A stretch of 61,535 bases of DNA, from contig JAGWAU010000024.1 in assembly GCA_021296255.1 (NCBI GenBank), positions 1 through 61,535 of the forward strand. Reading direction: 5' to 3'. This DNA comes from Alphaproteobacteria bacterium (GTDB taxonomy: Bacteria; Pseudomonadota; Alphaproteobacteria; UBA2966). How positions within the stretch are numbered: position 1 is the stretch's first letter; each line of letters starts with the position of its first letter. Of this stretch, positions 27,213 to 36,340 are shown in pieces. The notes under the pieces were generated by a model. That model was not told the DNA's origin and did not search any database. It saw only the letters and a list, made by a program, of their open reading frames with translations. Both the position numbers and the translations under genes were made by a program.

Positions 27213-27794
27213 ATGCCGAGAATCAGACTAGTGGAACCTGAGGAAGCGACCGGAAAGGTCAAGGAGATCTTCGACGAGATCGCGGAAACCGAAGGCTACG
27301 TTCCGGCACTCTTCCGCGCCTATGCGCTGTTCCCTCCGCTTCTCGAAGTCAACTGGCAGCAGCACAAGGCGTTGATGTTCGAAGGACAGCTGTCGTTCCG
27401 TCTTAAGGAAGCGATCATGCTGACCGTGGCTGACGCGAACCGGTGCCCCACGTGAATTAGCTACCATTCTGGTGCCCTCCGTGAAGAGGGTGTTGACGAA
27501 GACGAAATCGAAGCGGTGATCGCGGTGGACGAGGAGAAACTCGCCGAAAAGGAAGCGGTCATACTGGAATTCGCCCGCCGGTCGACTCTCGAACCGGCAG
27601 ACATCACCGATGAGGACTTCCAGAAGGTCAAAGACGCCGGCTACAGCGACGCGGAGATCATGGAGGCGCAATACGTGATGGGTCTCTCGACTCTGGAGAC
27701 CAAATTCTGCGATTCCCTTGCGTTCGTTCCCAGCCGTCCTGAAGTCTTTGCGGTGCAGGCAGCACCAGCTCCTTACCGGACAGTCGGCACCTGA
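27213..27794 (+). CDS. Probable selenoprotein: AhpD-like / carboxymuconolactone decarboxylase-family peroxidase with in-frame TGA
   Basis: All-alpha AhpD/CMD-fold protein of 193 residues if read through. The frame is interrupted only by a TGA at 27453-27455 (codon 81) and continues in the same frame to a TGA at 27792. The catalytic motif of the AhpD family is E-x11-C-x2-C-x3-H; here it reads E66, C78, then the TGA at 81, then H85, so the stop falls exactly on the second, redox-active cysteine. Downstream sequence (ISYHSGALREEGVDEDEIEA) is perfectly family-like with no other damage. A stem-loop placed like a bacterial SECIS follows. The simplest reading is C-x2-Sec. Alternatives are a nonsense mutation or base-call error at a TGC codon. 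Start ATG 27213 has GGTGAGGTGA upstream. Confidence 0.7.
27471..27494 (+). promoter_or_regulatory. Candidate bacterial SECIS stem-loop
   Basis: GGTGCCCTC (27471-27479) pairs with GAGGGTGTT (27486-27494): five Watson-Crick pairs next to the loop, then four G-U pairs. The six-base loop CGTGAA starts 25 bases after the TGA and has a G in its first two positions. From memory this matches the consensus for bacterial SECIS elements (loop 16-37 nt after the UGA, G near the loop start). The element lies inside the coding sequence, as it should in bacteria. Confidence 0.5.
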
Positions 27795-27846
27795 TCGTTC
27801 CCGACATGCGGCTTTGCCGCCGAGCAGGCGAGTCGTCCCGTAGCGA

Positions 27847-27888
27847 CGGCCGGCGGGATAGGGCCGGCCGAAAATCCGAAGGGATTTT
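27847..27888. terminator. Double hairpin between convergent genes
   Basis: Two consecutive stems lie between the ends of the CMD gene (+) and a RidA gene (-): CGGCCGGC/GCCGGCCG (27847-27854 with 27863-27870) and AAAATCC/GGATTTT (27871-27877 with 27882-27888, loop GAAG). The A-T outer part of the second stem gives a T-tract on both strands, so it can act as a bidirectional Rho-independent terminator. Confidence 0.6.
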
Positions 27889-27894
27889 CCGCCG

Positions 27895-28281
27895 TCATTC
27901 GGGCGCAAGGGCCATAGCTTCCATCTCGAACAGTTGATTCGCAGACGAGAGCGCGGTGACGACGAAGAAGGAACTGGCGGGCGGGTTTGTCGGGAAGTAC
28001 CTGGATCGCGCTTCCATGATGGCCGGTCGGAAGAGGATGTTGGTCGCGAACATCGTGATCTTGACGACGTCGGAGAAATCGAGACCGCACGTCCCGAGCG
28101 CCTCTTTCATGTTGTGGTACACCTGCTCGACCTGGGCGCCAATGTCTCCCCGGCCGACGATCTGCCCGTCCACGTCATGCGACACGAGACCGGACGTCCA
28201 TACGATCGGTCCGGTTCTGACGACGTGGGAGTATCCCTTTGCCGGGTAAATGCCTTTTACCTGTATGTTCGATTTTTCCAT
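27895..28281 (-). CDS. RidA/YjgF family protein
   Basis: Trimeric RidA-fold protein of 128 residues. Typical segments are GYSHVVRTGPIVWTSGLVSHD and GDIGAQVEQVYHNMKEALGTCG. The Arg that holds the imine substrate in true RidA deaminases (P-A-R-S/T) is missing; the sequence reads NPPASSFFVV. It is therefore not a canonical enamine/imine deaminase and may have a pathway-specific role. ATG 28281 has AGGGGAGCC upstream; a longer in-frame start at 28308 is poorer. Last gene of a probable operon with the LLM oxidoreductase and TauD-like dioxygenase. Confidence 0.85.
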   Translation of the reverse strand: MEKSNIQVKGIYPAKGYSHVVRTGPIVWTSGLVSHDVDGQIVGRGDIGAQVEQVYHNMKEALGTCGLDFSDVVKITMFATNILFRPAIMEARSRYFPTNPPASSFFVVTALSSANQLFEMEAMALAPE

Positions 28282-28377
28282 GTCGCGGCTCCCCTTGCTG
28301 TGCGGCACGGTGCCGCTTTCCGGAATCTCAAGCGGATGGCCGCCCCCGCAGAAATCTTTCCTCTTTGACGGTCGCCG

Positions 28378-29373
28378 TCAGGCGACGCTCTCGTAGCGGC
28401 GAAGGACTGTGGACTCGAGCCATTCGAGGAGTTCATAGTCGAAACCCGTTGGCCAGAGCACGAAGTAGCGCACGCCGATGTCGACGAGTTCGTCGAGGCG
28501 CGCCAGGGTTTCGGCCTTCGTGCCGATCATGTAGTCGGCCTCGACGTCCTCGAACGGCATGTTCGAGATCTTGGACAGGCGCTCGCGAGCTTCCTTCTTT
28601 TCGGTGTCGTCTTCGGAGCTCAGGAAGACGATGTTGATGTGCGCGAAGGTGATGTCTTTCGGGTCGCGACCGTACTCTTTCGCATACTGCGTCAGGTGCT
28701 CCCAGTCTTGCTTCATCAGCTCCCGGTTGGTCACCGCTCGCGAGATCCAGCCGTCGCCGATTCGTGCGATACGACGGAGAACCCGCTCGACCCGCGGCGA
28801 ATACACCGTGTCGGCGTGGCCCGCCGCGCTGCCGCCGGCGAACCAGACGGGGATCTTCGCCTGCGCCGGTAGCGGCTCGATCGTGATGTCCTTGAATTGC
28901 CAGAATGCGCCTTCGTAACTGATGTTGGGTCCGGACAGGAGTTTGTTGACGATTTCGACGGTCTCTTCGGTTCGCGCGCCGCGCTCGCTCTTGGGAACTC
29001 CGCTGACCTTGAACTCCTGGTCCCACCATCCGACACCCGCCCCGAAGATCACGCGGCCGTTCGATAGGTAATCCATGGTTCCCAACGTCTTCGCCAGGAT
29101 GGATGGCGTTCGGATGGGTGTGACGAGTATGGAAGTGCCGATCTTCACACGCTCGGTCACGGCCGCTACCGCGGACAGAACCGTCAGCGGCTCGAGCCAC
29201 GCCGTCCGATAGATCGGGGGCGCCACGACCAAGTGATCGATGACCCAAAGGCCATCGAAGCCCATCGCCTCGACCCGTTGCGCGAATTCGGTGAGTCGCG
29301 GAAGCGTAGGGTCATTGTCTTCATAAGCGCCTCCGTAAAACGTCGGCAGCACGATCCCTAGCTTGACAGGCAT
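28378..29373 (-). CDS. LLM-class flavin- or F420-dependent oxidoreductase
   Basis: Luciferase-like TIM-barrel monooxygenase or dehydrogenase of 331 residues. Family segments are KLGIVLPTFYG at the N-terminus, EAMGFDGLWVIDHL, RVKIGTSILVTPIRTPSILA, LDYLSNGRVIFGAGVGWWDQEF-like spacing around residues 105-127, and IPVWFAGGS. The cofactor (FMN with a reductase, or F420) cannot be decided by eye. The start at ATG 29373 has AGGAGGAGAG before it; the long frame upstream is the reverse of the dioxygenase gene. It is 83 bp after the TauD-like gene and 96 bp before the RidA gene, all minus strand. Confidence 0.87.
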   Translation of the reverse strand: MPVKLGIVLPTFYGGAYEDNDPTLPRLTEFAQRVEAMGFDGLWVIDHLVVAPPIYRTAWLEPLTVLSAVAAVTERVKIGTSILVTPIRTPSILAKTLGTMDYLSNGRVIFGAGVGWWDQEFKVSGVPKSERGARTEETVEIVNKLLSGPNISYEGAFWQFKDITIEPLPAQAKIPVWFAGGSAAGHADTVYSPRVERVLRRIARIGDGWISRAVTNRELMKQDWEHLTQYAKEYGRDPKDITFAHINIVFLSSEDDTEKKEARERLSKISNMPFEDVEADYMIGTKAETLARLDELVDIGVRYFVLWPTGFDYELLEWLESTVLRRYESVA

Positions 29374-29456
29374 GAACTCTCCTCCTGATTTGGGCTTGAA
29401 GCGCCGATCTTCGCTCCGAGACACTTCTAAACGGGATTTCGGCGTGGGCACCCTGC

Positions 29457-30299
29457 TCAATAAGGGGTGTCGCCCTTGATGGTGGTGCGGTGCATGTGGC
29501 GCCGGTGGCGGCGGTCGTAGGGCGCGACGCGGTGCATGGTGCAGCGGTTGTCCCACATGAGGATGTCGTAGGGGCGCCACTTGTGTGTGTAGATGTTTTC
29601 GGGGCGTGTCGCGTGGGCGACGAGTTTGCGAATAAGGGCGCGGCCTTCCTCCAGATCCATACCGACGATGCGGTCCGTGTGCGACTGGCTGACATAGAGA
29701 GATTTGCATCCCGTTTCGGGATGCGTACGGATCACGGGGTGCACGACGTCAGGCGTCTTGGTGAGCTGTGCCTTCGACATCCGAATGCGTCCGTCGACGC
29801 TCGTGCGCCGGCCCTCGGCAACGCGATTGACCGCCATCATGCCTCCGAGTCGCCCTTTCGCAGCTTGAGGCAACGTGTCGTAGGCCCGGGTCATGTTCGC
29901 GAACAACGTGTCGCCACCCGTGGGCGGTACCTGCAGCGCGTGCAGAATGGACCCTAAGCTCGGCCGTTTCATGTAGGCCAGATCGGAATGCCAATACTTG
30001 CCGGCATCGGCGAGGCCGATAAGCTCACCCTTTTCCCGCTTGTTCGACACCCGCAGGATCTCGGGGTGTTCCGGCAGCAGGAATTGGTCAAAGACGTGAG
30101 TGGCGAGGCCGCCGAACCGGCGGCTAAAGGCGATATGCTGCTCCGGCGTGATGTGCTGATCCCGGAACAGAATCAGGGAATGTTCCAAGAAAGCGCCGTG
30201 GATCGTGCGGAAAGTGGTCTCGTCCATCGGCCGGGCGAGGTCGACGTCGAAAAGCTCGGCACCCAAGGCATCCGAGAGAGGCCGCGATTCGATCTCCAT
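29457..30299 (-). CDS. TauD/TfdA-family 2-oxoglutarate-dependent dioxygenase
   Basis: Fe(II)/2-oxoglutarate oxygenase of 280 residues in the taurine/2,4-D dioxygenase family. The iron ligands are H and D in WHSDLAY (about residues 103-109 of this start) and the distal His in NRCTMHRV; the 2OG-binding Arg lies in the C-terminal DRRHRRHMHRTT stretch. The substrate may be a sulfonate, phenoxyacid or similar. The ATG at 30299 is chosen; a GTG at 30317 six codons upstream is also possible, and neither has a strong ribosome-binding site. First gene of the minus-strand run with LLM oxidoreductase and RidA. Confidence 0.88.
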   Translation of the reverse strand: MEIESRPLSDALGAELFDVDLARPMDETTFRTIHGAFLEHSLILFRDQHITPEQHIAFSRRFGGLATHVFDQFLLPEHPEILRVSNKREKGELIGLADAGKYWHSDLAYMKRPSLGSILHALQVPPTGGDTLFANMTRAYDTLPQAAKGRLGGMMAVNRVAEGRRTSVDGRIRMSKAQLTKTPDVVHPVIRTHPETGCKSLYVSQSHTDRIVGMDLEEGRALIRKLVAHATRPENIYTHKWRPYDILMWDNRCTMHRVAPYDRRHRRHMHRTTIKGDTPY

Positions 30300-30386
30300 G
30301 ACTTCACGCAGTGCCACTGTTTTGCTTTATGCCAACAATCGGTCAGAGAGCGTGATGTCGGAGGATAGCATACGCGGGGCGCGCCT

Positions 30387-31328
30387 TCACGAATCGGGTT
30401 GGGACGTGCCGAGCCGCGGCAACACGGTAGAGATGCCGGCGACGAGCAGGAGGAGGGCGGTGACTTCCATCCAACCTAGGGGTTCTCCCAATGCCAGGGC
30501 TCCGGTGACGAGACTCACGGCCGGGACCGCGAGGACCGAGAGGGACGCCACCCAGGCCGGCACCATGTCGACGATCTTGAACCAGAGCCAGTAGGCGGCC
30601 GATACCCCCAGAAGCGTCGCGTAGGCCGTACCCGTCCAGGCAAGCACCGAGGCACGTTCCATGGTGACGAAGTCCGGAATGGCGAGCACGATCAGCGGGA
30701 TGCCGCCGAGCAGGAACTGCCAGCCCACGAGGACCAGGGTGGGTGCCTGCCAGGGAATCCTCTTCATCAAAACCGTCCCGACGGCCCACGAGAACGCCGC
30801 CACCATCATCGCGGCGATGCCCCGCCAGTCCCCTTCGATCATGTTCAGGTTTCTGAACAGCAGGATTCCGACGGCGCACATTCCGAGGGCCAGGCCGATC
30901 CACTTGCCGGGACTCGGGGTTTCGCGCAGCGCGACGGTGCTGATGAGAAACAGCCAGAGCGGGAAGGTATATGCGGCGATCGCGGTGTGTCCCGCCGTGA
31001 TGTAAGACAGCGCCAAGCCTGTGAAATACAGCCATAGCGTCGCGTTGAAGAGGGCGGCCGGCAAAATCCAGCGGCGCTCGGTAGCGTCGAGGCGCAGCGA
31101 TTGACCGGCGAGTATGGCGAGAACGAGCACTAGGGCGCCGCCGCCGATGCCGCACAAGCCGCGTACGACGAAAATGGGAATCTCGTCGATCGCGACCTTC
31201 GTCAAGGGCCAGCTGTTGCCCCAGATCAATGTCAGTAGCACCAGCAGCAGAAGACCGCGGGCCGGAAGGCGCGTCGGCTCGGGTGCCGAGTCGGGGGTGC
31301 CCTGGTGTCGACCCGTCGCGTCCGCCAT
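30387..31328 (-). CDS. DMT/EamA-family inner-membrane transporter (second copy)
   Basis: Ten-helix, two-repeat EamA protein of 313 residues. Its opening (LLLLVLLTLIWGNSWPLTKVAI) and central segments (TFPLWLFLISTVALRETPSPGKW) parallel the exporter at 4343-5281, so the two are paralogs, though clearly diverged. Substrate unknown. It lies upstream of the TauD-like gene on the same strand, 87 bp away, and may head that operon. Start ATG 31328, divergent from the CoA-transferase. Confidence 0.85.
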   Translation of the reverse strand: MADATGRHQGTPDSAPEPTRLPARGLLLLVLLTLIWGNSWPLTKVAIDEIPIFVVRGLCGIGGGALVLVLAILAGQSLRLDATERRWILPAALFNATLWLYFTGLALSYITAGHTAIAAYTFPLWLFLISTVALRETPSPGKWIGLALGMCAVGILLFRNLNMIEGDWRGIAAMMVAAFSWAVGTVLMKRIPWQAPTLVLVGWQFLLGGIPLIVLAIPDFVTMERASVLAWTGTAYATLLGVSAAYWLWFKIVDMVPAWVASLSVLAVPAVSLVTGALALGEPLGWMEVTALLLLVAGISTVLPRLGTSQPDS

Positions 31329-31691
31329 GTCCTACGTCATGACCGAGGGTAAGCGGGAGCTGCGGTGGTGGAACGTCGACACCGTCGTGAGCGCGCCGGG
31401 GACGCGGAGGAGGGCGATGACCTCAATGAGGCCGGGGGGCCCGTCGAGCATCGGCAGCACCCGCAGCGGTGGGCGTCGTATCGAATCGGATGGTGGAGAG
31501 GCGGACATCCCCGCTGACCTACCGCTGTCGCTCCGAGAAGTCCACAGGCCGTCTCACCATTTGCCAGCCGATCGTGGGATTGGCCTTGAAGCTCTTCTCC
31601 TTTCGCGGGTGGCCTTCTCGGGTCCAGGCTGTTCCTCGGTGGTCTTCTGGGGTATGTGAGTCATCCTGGCGCTGGCGAAGGAGGTTCGGCG
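31329..31691. other. 363-bp divergent intergenic region, no gene seen
   Basis: This region separates the DMT transporter (-) from the CoA-transferase (+). Open frames cross it on both strands but none has a start with a ribosome-binding site or a product resembling a known family. It presumably holds both promoters. AAGGAGG at 31679-31685 is the ribosome-binding site of the gene at 31692. I found no strong repeat. Confidence 0.5.
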
Positions 31692-32942
31692 ATGAGCCGG
31701 AGCATCGTTGAAACCGTACAGGGTGACCCGCCACTCGCGGGAAAGCGGGTCCTCGATCTCACGCAGGTCGTCGCGGGTCCGTTCTGTACGACCATGCTGG
31801 CCGATCTCGGCGCCGAGGTCGTGAAGCTGGAGCGGCCGGGAATCGGCGACGATACGCGCCGGGTCCAGCGTTACGAGGGCCGCGAGGACCACGAGGACTA
31901 TTTCAATGCCAGCAACCGCTGCAAGAAGAGCATCGAGCTCGATCTCAAGGACCCGGTACATTTGGCGATCGGCCGGGGGCTGGCCGCGCGGGCGGACGTA
32001 GTGGTCGAGAACTTCGCGCCCGGAACCGCCGCGCGCCTCGGCATGGCATGGGAAGACCTGCAGCCTCTGAATTCGCGTATCGTCTATTGCTCGATATCGG
32101 GGTTCGGCCAGGACGGCCCCTATCGTGACCGTCTGGCGCTCGACACCATGACGCAGGCCGTGGCCGGTCTGATGAGTGTCACAGGCTTTCCCGACGGCGA
32201 TCCTGTGATCATGGGGGCCCCGCTCGCCGACGTCATTAGCGGTATGTTCGCCGCCTATGCGGTGCTCGGTGCACTCTATTCCGTCGCCCAAGGCGGCAAC
32301 GGCCAGCATATCGACGTGAGCATGCAGGACAGCCTGATTGCCGCCATCGGTCCCCGCATGGGAGAGGCTCTCCAGGCCGGCAGATCATCGGGCCGGATGG
32401 GAAACGAGAACCCTATCCGCGTGCCGTCCGACACCTTCCGGACACGTGACGGCCGGTTTATCAACATTACGGTGGTCAACGAACGCCATTGGGCGCCGTT
32501 CTGCCGTGTCATCGATCGTGAAGAGTGGATCGATGACCCGCGGTTCGCCGACATGCCCTCCCGCATCCGGCACCGCGTCGACCTCAAAGGGCCGCTCGTT
32601 GCGCGGTTCGCGGAAGAGACGCTCAAGGAATGGATATCACGCCTGGATGCGGCACGGATCCCGTATGCACCCGTCAACGACTACGCCCAGGCTCTGGCGG
32701 ATCCTCAGGTCGCGCACCGCGGCCTCGTGCGCGAAGTAGAACATCCCGGGTCGGGCGCCATCAACGTGATCGGCCCGCCATGGATTTCGACGCTCGCCTC
32801 CCCGCCCATGACACCGCCCCCGCGCCTCGGACAGCATACGGAGGAGGTCCTGCGGACATGGCTCGGGTGGAGCTCCAACTCGATCGCCGAATTCCTCCGT
32901 TCCGGAGAGGCGCCCGCCAGTAGCGTCGCGGCCGGTTCCTGA
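31692..32942 (+). CDS. Class III CoA-transferase, probably glutarate-type partner of GcdH
   Basis: CaiB/BaiF-fold enzyme of 416 residues. The N-terminal block [19 protein letters not shown] followed by [22 protein letters not shown] and the internal [20 protein letters not shown], with the likely catalytic Asp, are standard. It is convergent with glutaryl-CoA dehydrogenase, 54 bp end to end, and in many proteobacteria a homolog of human SUGCT (succinyl-CoA:glutarate CoA-transferase) sits beside gcdH; that is the most likely role here, by context. Start ATG 31692 with AAGGAGG upstream. The frame is open 36 bp further up without a better site. Confidence 0.88.
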   Translation: MSRSIVETVQGDPPLAGKRVLDLTQVVAGPFCTTMLADLGAEVVKLERPGIGDDTRRVQRYEGREDHEDYFNASNRCKKSIELDLKDPVHLAIGRGLAARADVVVENFAPGTAARLGMAWEDLQPLNSRIVYCSISGFGQDGPYRDRLALDTMTQAVAGLMSVTGFPDGDPVIMGAPLADVISGMFAAYAVLGALYSVAQGGNGQHIDVSMQDSLIAAIGPRMGEALQAGRSSGRMGNENPIRVPSDTFRTRDGRFINITVVNERHWAPFCRVIDREEWIDDPRFADMPSRIRHRVDLKGPLVARFAEETLKEWISRLDAARIPYAPVNDYAQALADPQVAHRGLVREVEHPGSGAINVIGPPWISTLASPPMTPPPRLGQHTEEVLRTWLGWSSNSIAEFLRSGEAPASSVAAGS

Positions 32943-32996
32943 CACCGCCGAAACGGAGTAAGGAGGTCTCTCCCCACGTACGTCGAGAGACGATCG

Positions 32997-34223
32997 CTAT
33001 CCGCCAAACGCCGGGATGCCGGTCTGCGCCCGACCCTGTAGCAGGGCGTGGATGTCGTGAGTGCCCTCGTACGTGTTGACGGACTCCAGATTGAGCATGT
33101 GGCGAATGACGTGAAACTCGTCCGAGATGCCGTTGCCGCCATGCATATCGCGCGCGGTGCGCGCGATGTCGAGCGCCTTGCCGCATGAATTGCGCTTGAT
33201 GATCGACACCATTTCGTGGCTCGCGCGTCCCTCGTCCATGAGGCGGCCGACCCGGAGGCAACCCTGAAGGCCGATGGCGGTCTCCGTCTGCATGTCCGCC
33301 AGCTTCTTCTGGATGAGCTGGTTCGCCGCCAGCGGACGGCCGAACTGCTTCCGGTCGAGCGTGTACTGCCGCGCCGCGAACCAGCATGACTCGGCCGCGC
33401 CGAGTGCGCCCCAGGCGATGCCGTAACGGGCGCGAAACAGACACGACAGCGCGGCCTTCAATCCGACCGCCTCGGGTAATTCGTTTGCCGCCGGCACGAA
33501 CACGTTGTCCATGACGATCTCACCGGTCGGCGAGGCGCGGAGCGAGAATTTTCCTTCGATCTTCGGAGTCGTCAGACCTTCCATGCTCCGCTCGAGCACG
33601 TAGCCGTGCACACGCCCGTCGTCTTCGTTACGCGCCCAGACGATCATGACATCGGCATGCGGGGAATTGCTGATCCACATCTTGGCGCCGTTGAGCACGA
33701 AGCCGCCCTCCACGGCCTTCGACCGCGTCTTCATGCTTGCCGGGTCGGAACCGTGGTCGGGTTCGGTGAGGCCGAAGCAGCCGATCCATTCGCCCGAGGC
33801 CAGCTTGGGAAGGTACTTCCGACGTTGCTGCTCGTTGCCGAAAGCATGAATCGGATGCATGACCAGGCTCGATTGCACGCTCATTGTGGAACGGTAGGCC
33901 GAATCCACGCGTTCGGCCTCCCGTGTCATCAGGCCATAGGCAACGTACGATGCGCCGGCGCAGCCATATCCCTGGATCGTCGGGCCGAGCATGCCGAGTT
34001 CGCCCATTTCGCTGATCACCTCGCGGTCGAACCGCTCATGCCGGTTCGCCTCCAGGATTCGGGGCATCAACTTTTCCTGGGCGTAGGCGCGGACCGAGTC
34101 CCGAATCAGGCGCTCGTCCTCCGTCAGCTGGTCGTCCAGAAGGAAGGGGTCATCCCACTGAAAGGCCGCTTCCTGCGTCCTGGGCGGCGCGGCGGTTTCC
34201 GTTTCGGCTAGTGACGTGCTCAT
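32997..34223 (-). CDS. gcdH: Glutaryl-CoA dehydrogenase
   Basis: Oxidative decarboxylation of glutaryl-CoA to crotonyl-CoA in lysine, hydroxylysine and tryptophan catabolism; homotetrameric cytosolic flavoprotein, 408 residues. Very characteristic blocks are [19 protein letters not shown], with the Arg that binds the glutaryl carboxylate, [37 protein letters not shown] and the catalytic Glu in [13 protein letters not shown]. The identification is firm at family level. ATG 34223. The adjoining class III CoA-transferase would make its substrate, and a RidA gene lies 18 bp upstream on the same strand. Confidence 0.95.
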   Translation of the reverse strand: MSTSLAETETAAPPRTQEAAFQWDDPFLLDDQLTEDERLIRDSVRAYAQEKLMPRILEANRHERFDREVISEMGELGMLGPTIQGYGCAGASYVAYGLMTREAERVDSAYRSTMSVQSSLVMHPIHAFGNEQQRRKYLPKLASGEWIGCFGLTEPDHGSDPASMKTRSKAVEGGFVLNGAKMWISNSPHADVMIVWARNEDDGRVHGYVLERSMEGLTTPKIEGKFSLRASPTGEIVMDNVFVPAANELPEAVGLKAALSCLFRARYGIAWGALGAAESCWFAARQYTLDRKQFGRPLAANQLIQKKLADMQTETAIGLQGCLRVGRLMDEGRASHEMVSIIKRNSCGKALDIARTARDMHGGNGISDEFHVIRHMLNLESVNTYEGTHDIHALLQGRAQTGIPAFGG

Positions 34224-34241
34224 GTACGTTCTCGTTGTCTT

Positions 34242-34634
34242 TCAATCCGACGGGACCACGGCGGTCGACTCGATCTCCAGCAGGGCGTCTTCGTACACCA
34301 GCCGGGATACTTCAACCAGCGTCATCGTGGGATAGTGTTTCCCAATGATCTCTCCGTAGGCGGCGCCGACCTCCCTGAGAGCCGCCAAGTATTTGTCCAG
34401 GTCGATGACATACCACGTCATACGTGTAATGTGTTCGGGCTTGGCGCCCGCCTCGGCCAGGACGGCGACGGTGTTCTCGAGAACTCGCCGGAACTGGCTG
34501 CCGAAATCCGGCGCGAAGTCACCCTCGGGCGTTGAGCCGACCTGTCCGGCGACGAAGACCTGCCGCCCCTCGGCCGCAATTCCGTTGGAATAGCCGCGGG
34601 GACGTGGCCATCCTTCGGGGTTCAGAATCTGCAT
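34242..34634 (-). CDS. RidA/YjgF family protein (second copy)
   Basis: RidA-fold protein of 130 residues with GYSNGIAAEGRQVFVAGQVG and DFGSQFRRVLENTVAVLAEAG. The substrate-holding Arg is again absent: the site reads YPTMTLVEVSRL where P-A-R-T-T is usual, so canonical imine deamination is unlikely. It is not closely similar to the copy at 27895. The ATG at 34634 has GGTGGAG before it; an in-frame ATG at 34652 is weaker. It lies 18 bp upstream of gcdH and is probably cotranscribed. Confidence 0.85.
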   Translation of the reverse strand: MQILNPEGWPRPRGYSNGIAAEGRQVFVAGQVGSTPEGDFAPDFGSQFRRVLENTVAVLAEAGAKPEHITRMTWYVIDLDKYLAALREVGAAYGEIIGKHYPTMTLVEVSRLVYEDALLEIESTAVVPSD

Positions 34635-34864
34635 GCGAAGTCTCCACCGCAATTTTCGCGGGCGACGCCCGGCGATGTCTGGAACGAAGGATTACCGCGC
34701 TCTTCCTTCATGTATACCATGTGGGAGGGGTGTTGCGCGGCACTGACATGGATCAAGGCGATGGCGGGGCTCATGGGCAAGGTATCCGTGTCAATCTGGG
34801 TCCTCCGCGCTATATGATGAACGGGGCGCCGAGCCACCCGGAGGGGTGATCGCGAGGACGCGGT

Positions 34865-36076
34865 ATGGACTACACGAAACTGTTTGCCGATCGGGTGGCG
34901 GACCTCAAGAAGGAAGGTCGTTATCGCATCTTCGCCGAACTCGCGCGGAAGAAAGGAAGTTACCCCCACGCATCATGGTACACGGGTGGCGGGACTCAGG
35001 ACGTCATCGTCTGGTGCAGCAACGACTATCTCGGAATGGGTCAGCACCCCGAGGTTGTCGGCGCGATGCGCGAGGCCCTGGAAAGGTGCGGCGCCGGCGC
35101 CGGCGGCACCCGAAACATCTCAGGCACCAATCACTATCACGTGCTCCTGGAGCGCGAGCTCGCGGACCTTCACGGCAAGGAAGCCGCTCTCATCTTCACG
35201 TCGGGCTACAACGCCAACGAGGCGGGCCTCAGCACCATGGGCCGACTCATTCCCGGGACGATCACGTTCTCGGACGAACTCAACCACGCCTCGATGATCG
35301 AGGGAATCAAGCACGGCCGCACCAACAAGCGGATCTTCCAGCACAATGATCCGGCTCATCTCGAGGAGTTGTTGAAGGAGTCGCCATCCGATGCACCGAA
35401 GCTGATCGCCTTCGAGTCGGTGTACTCCATGGATGGCGACATCGCGCCCATCGCCGAATTCTGCGATCTCGCGGATGAATACGGCGCCATGACCTATCTG
35501 GACGAAGTTCACGCCGTCGGCCTCTACGGGACGCGCGGCGCGGGTGTCGCGGAACGCGACGGGCAGATGGACCGGGTTACCGTCATCAACGGGACTCTGG
35601 GTAAGGCGTTCGGGGTCGGCGGCGGCTATCTGGCGGGGTCGGATGCCATCATGGACGCCATCCGCAGCTATGCCGCGGCGTTCATCTTTTCGACGGCGCT
35701 CTCACCCGTCATCGCCGCGGGTGCGCTGGCGAGCGTCCGGCACCTGAAGGACGCCGAGGCCATTCGGGAACGGCACCAGGAGCGGGCGGCAACGCTGAAA
35801 CGGAAGTTGCGTGAGACCGAACTGCCGGTGACGGACTCGGTGACGCACATCGTGCCCGTGATGATCGGTGACGCCGAGCGCTGCAAGGAAGTCTCGGACG
35901 TGCTTCTCGAGGAGTACGGAATCTACGTTCAGCCGATCAACTACCCCACGGTGCCGCGCGGCACGGAGCGCCTGCGCTTTACGCCGACGCCGCTCCATAC
36001 CGACGAGATGATCGAGCACCTCGTCGATTCCCTGAACATGGTGTGGGGACGGTTGAACCTCAGGCGCGCTGCGTAG
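34865..36076 (+). CDS. hemA: 5-aminolevulinate synthase (C4/Shemin pathway)
   Basis: PLP enzyme that condenses glycine and succinyl-CoA to 5-aminolevulinate, the first step of tetrapyrrole synthesis in Alphaproteobacteria. 403 residues, the standard length. Signature segments are [43 protein letters not shown] with the cofactor Asp, and [14 protein letters not shown] with the Schiff-base Lys at 247. The C-terminal [19 protein letters not shown] is also diagnostic and separates it from KBL and BioF. Start ATG 34865 follows GAGGACGCGGT. Apparently a single-gene unit, divergent from the RidA-gcdH pair across 230 bp. Confidence 0.96.
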   Translation: MDYTKLFADRVADLKKEGRYRIFAELARKKGSYPHASWYTGGGTQDVIVWCSNDYLGMGQHPEVVGAMREALERCGAGAGGTRNISGTNHYHVLLERELADLHGKEAALIFTSGYNANEAGLSTMGRLIPGTITFSDELNHASMIEGIKHGRTNKRIFQHNDPAHLEELLKESPSDAPKLIAFESVYSMDGDIAPIAEFCDLADEYGAMTYLDEVHAVGLYGTRGAGVAERDGQMDRVTVINGTLGKAFGVGGGYLAGSDAIMDAIRSYAAAFIFSTALSPVIAAGALASVRHLKDAEAIRERHQERAATLKRKLRETELPVTDSVTHIVPVMIGDAERCKEVSDVLLEEYGIYVQPINYPTVPRGTERLRFTPTPLHTDEMIEHLVDSLNMVWGRLNLRRAA

Positions 36077-36340
36077 GGTGGATCTTGCTCCGGGCGGGTA
36101 TGGTCCCCGTGACTCTCCATGTTCATGACGTCTTCTGGCCCGCCGTTTGCGTGGATCTGACGACCGCTTCTCCGGACGCCCCGCGATCCGTTTGCCGGGT
36201 AGTTCGGGCCGGCCATGTCCAATTCGGTACCGTTGCGGAAGCAAGTCATCCCTTTGGCGCGGGACATGCTCCGTTTTGCGAACGTGCCCTCATTCGGTAA
36301 CTTTAGAGCTCCGAAATTTGGCACTGAAGGATCCAGGCTC

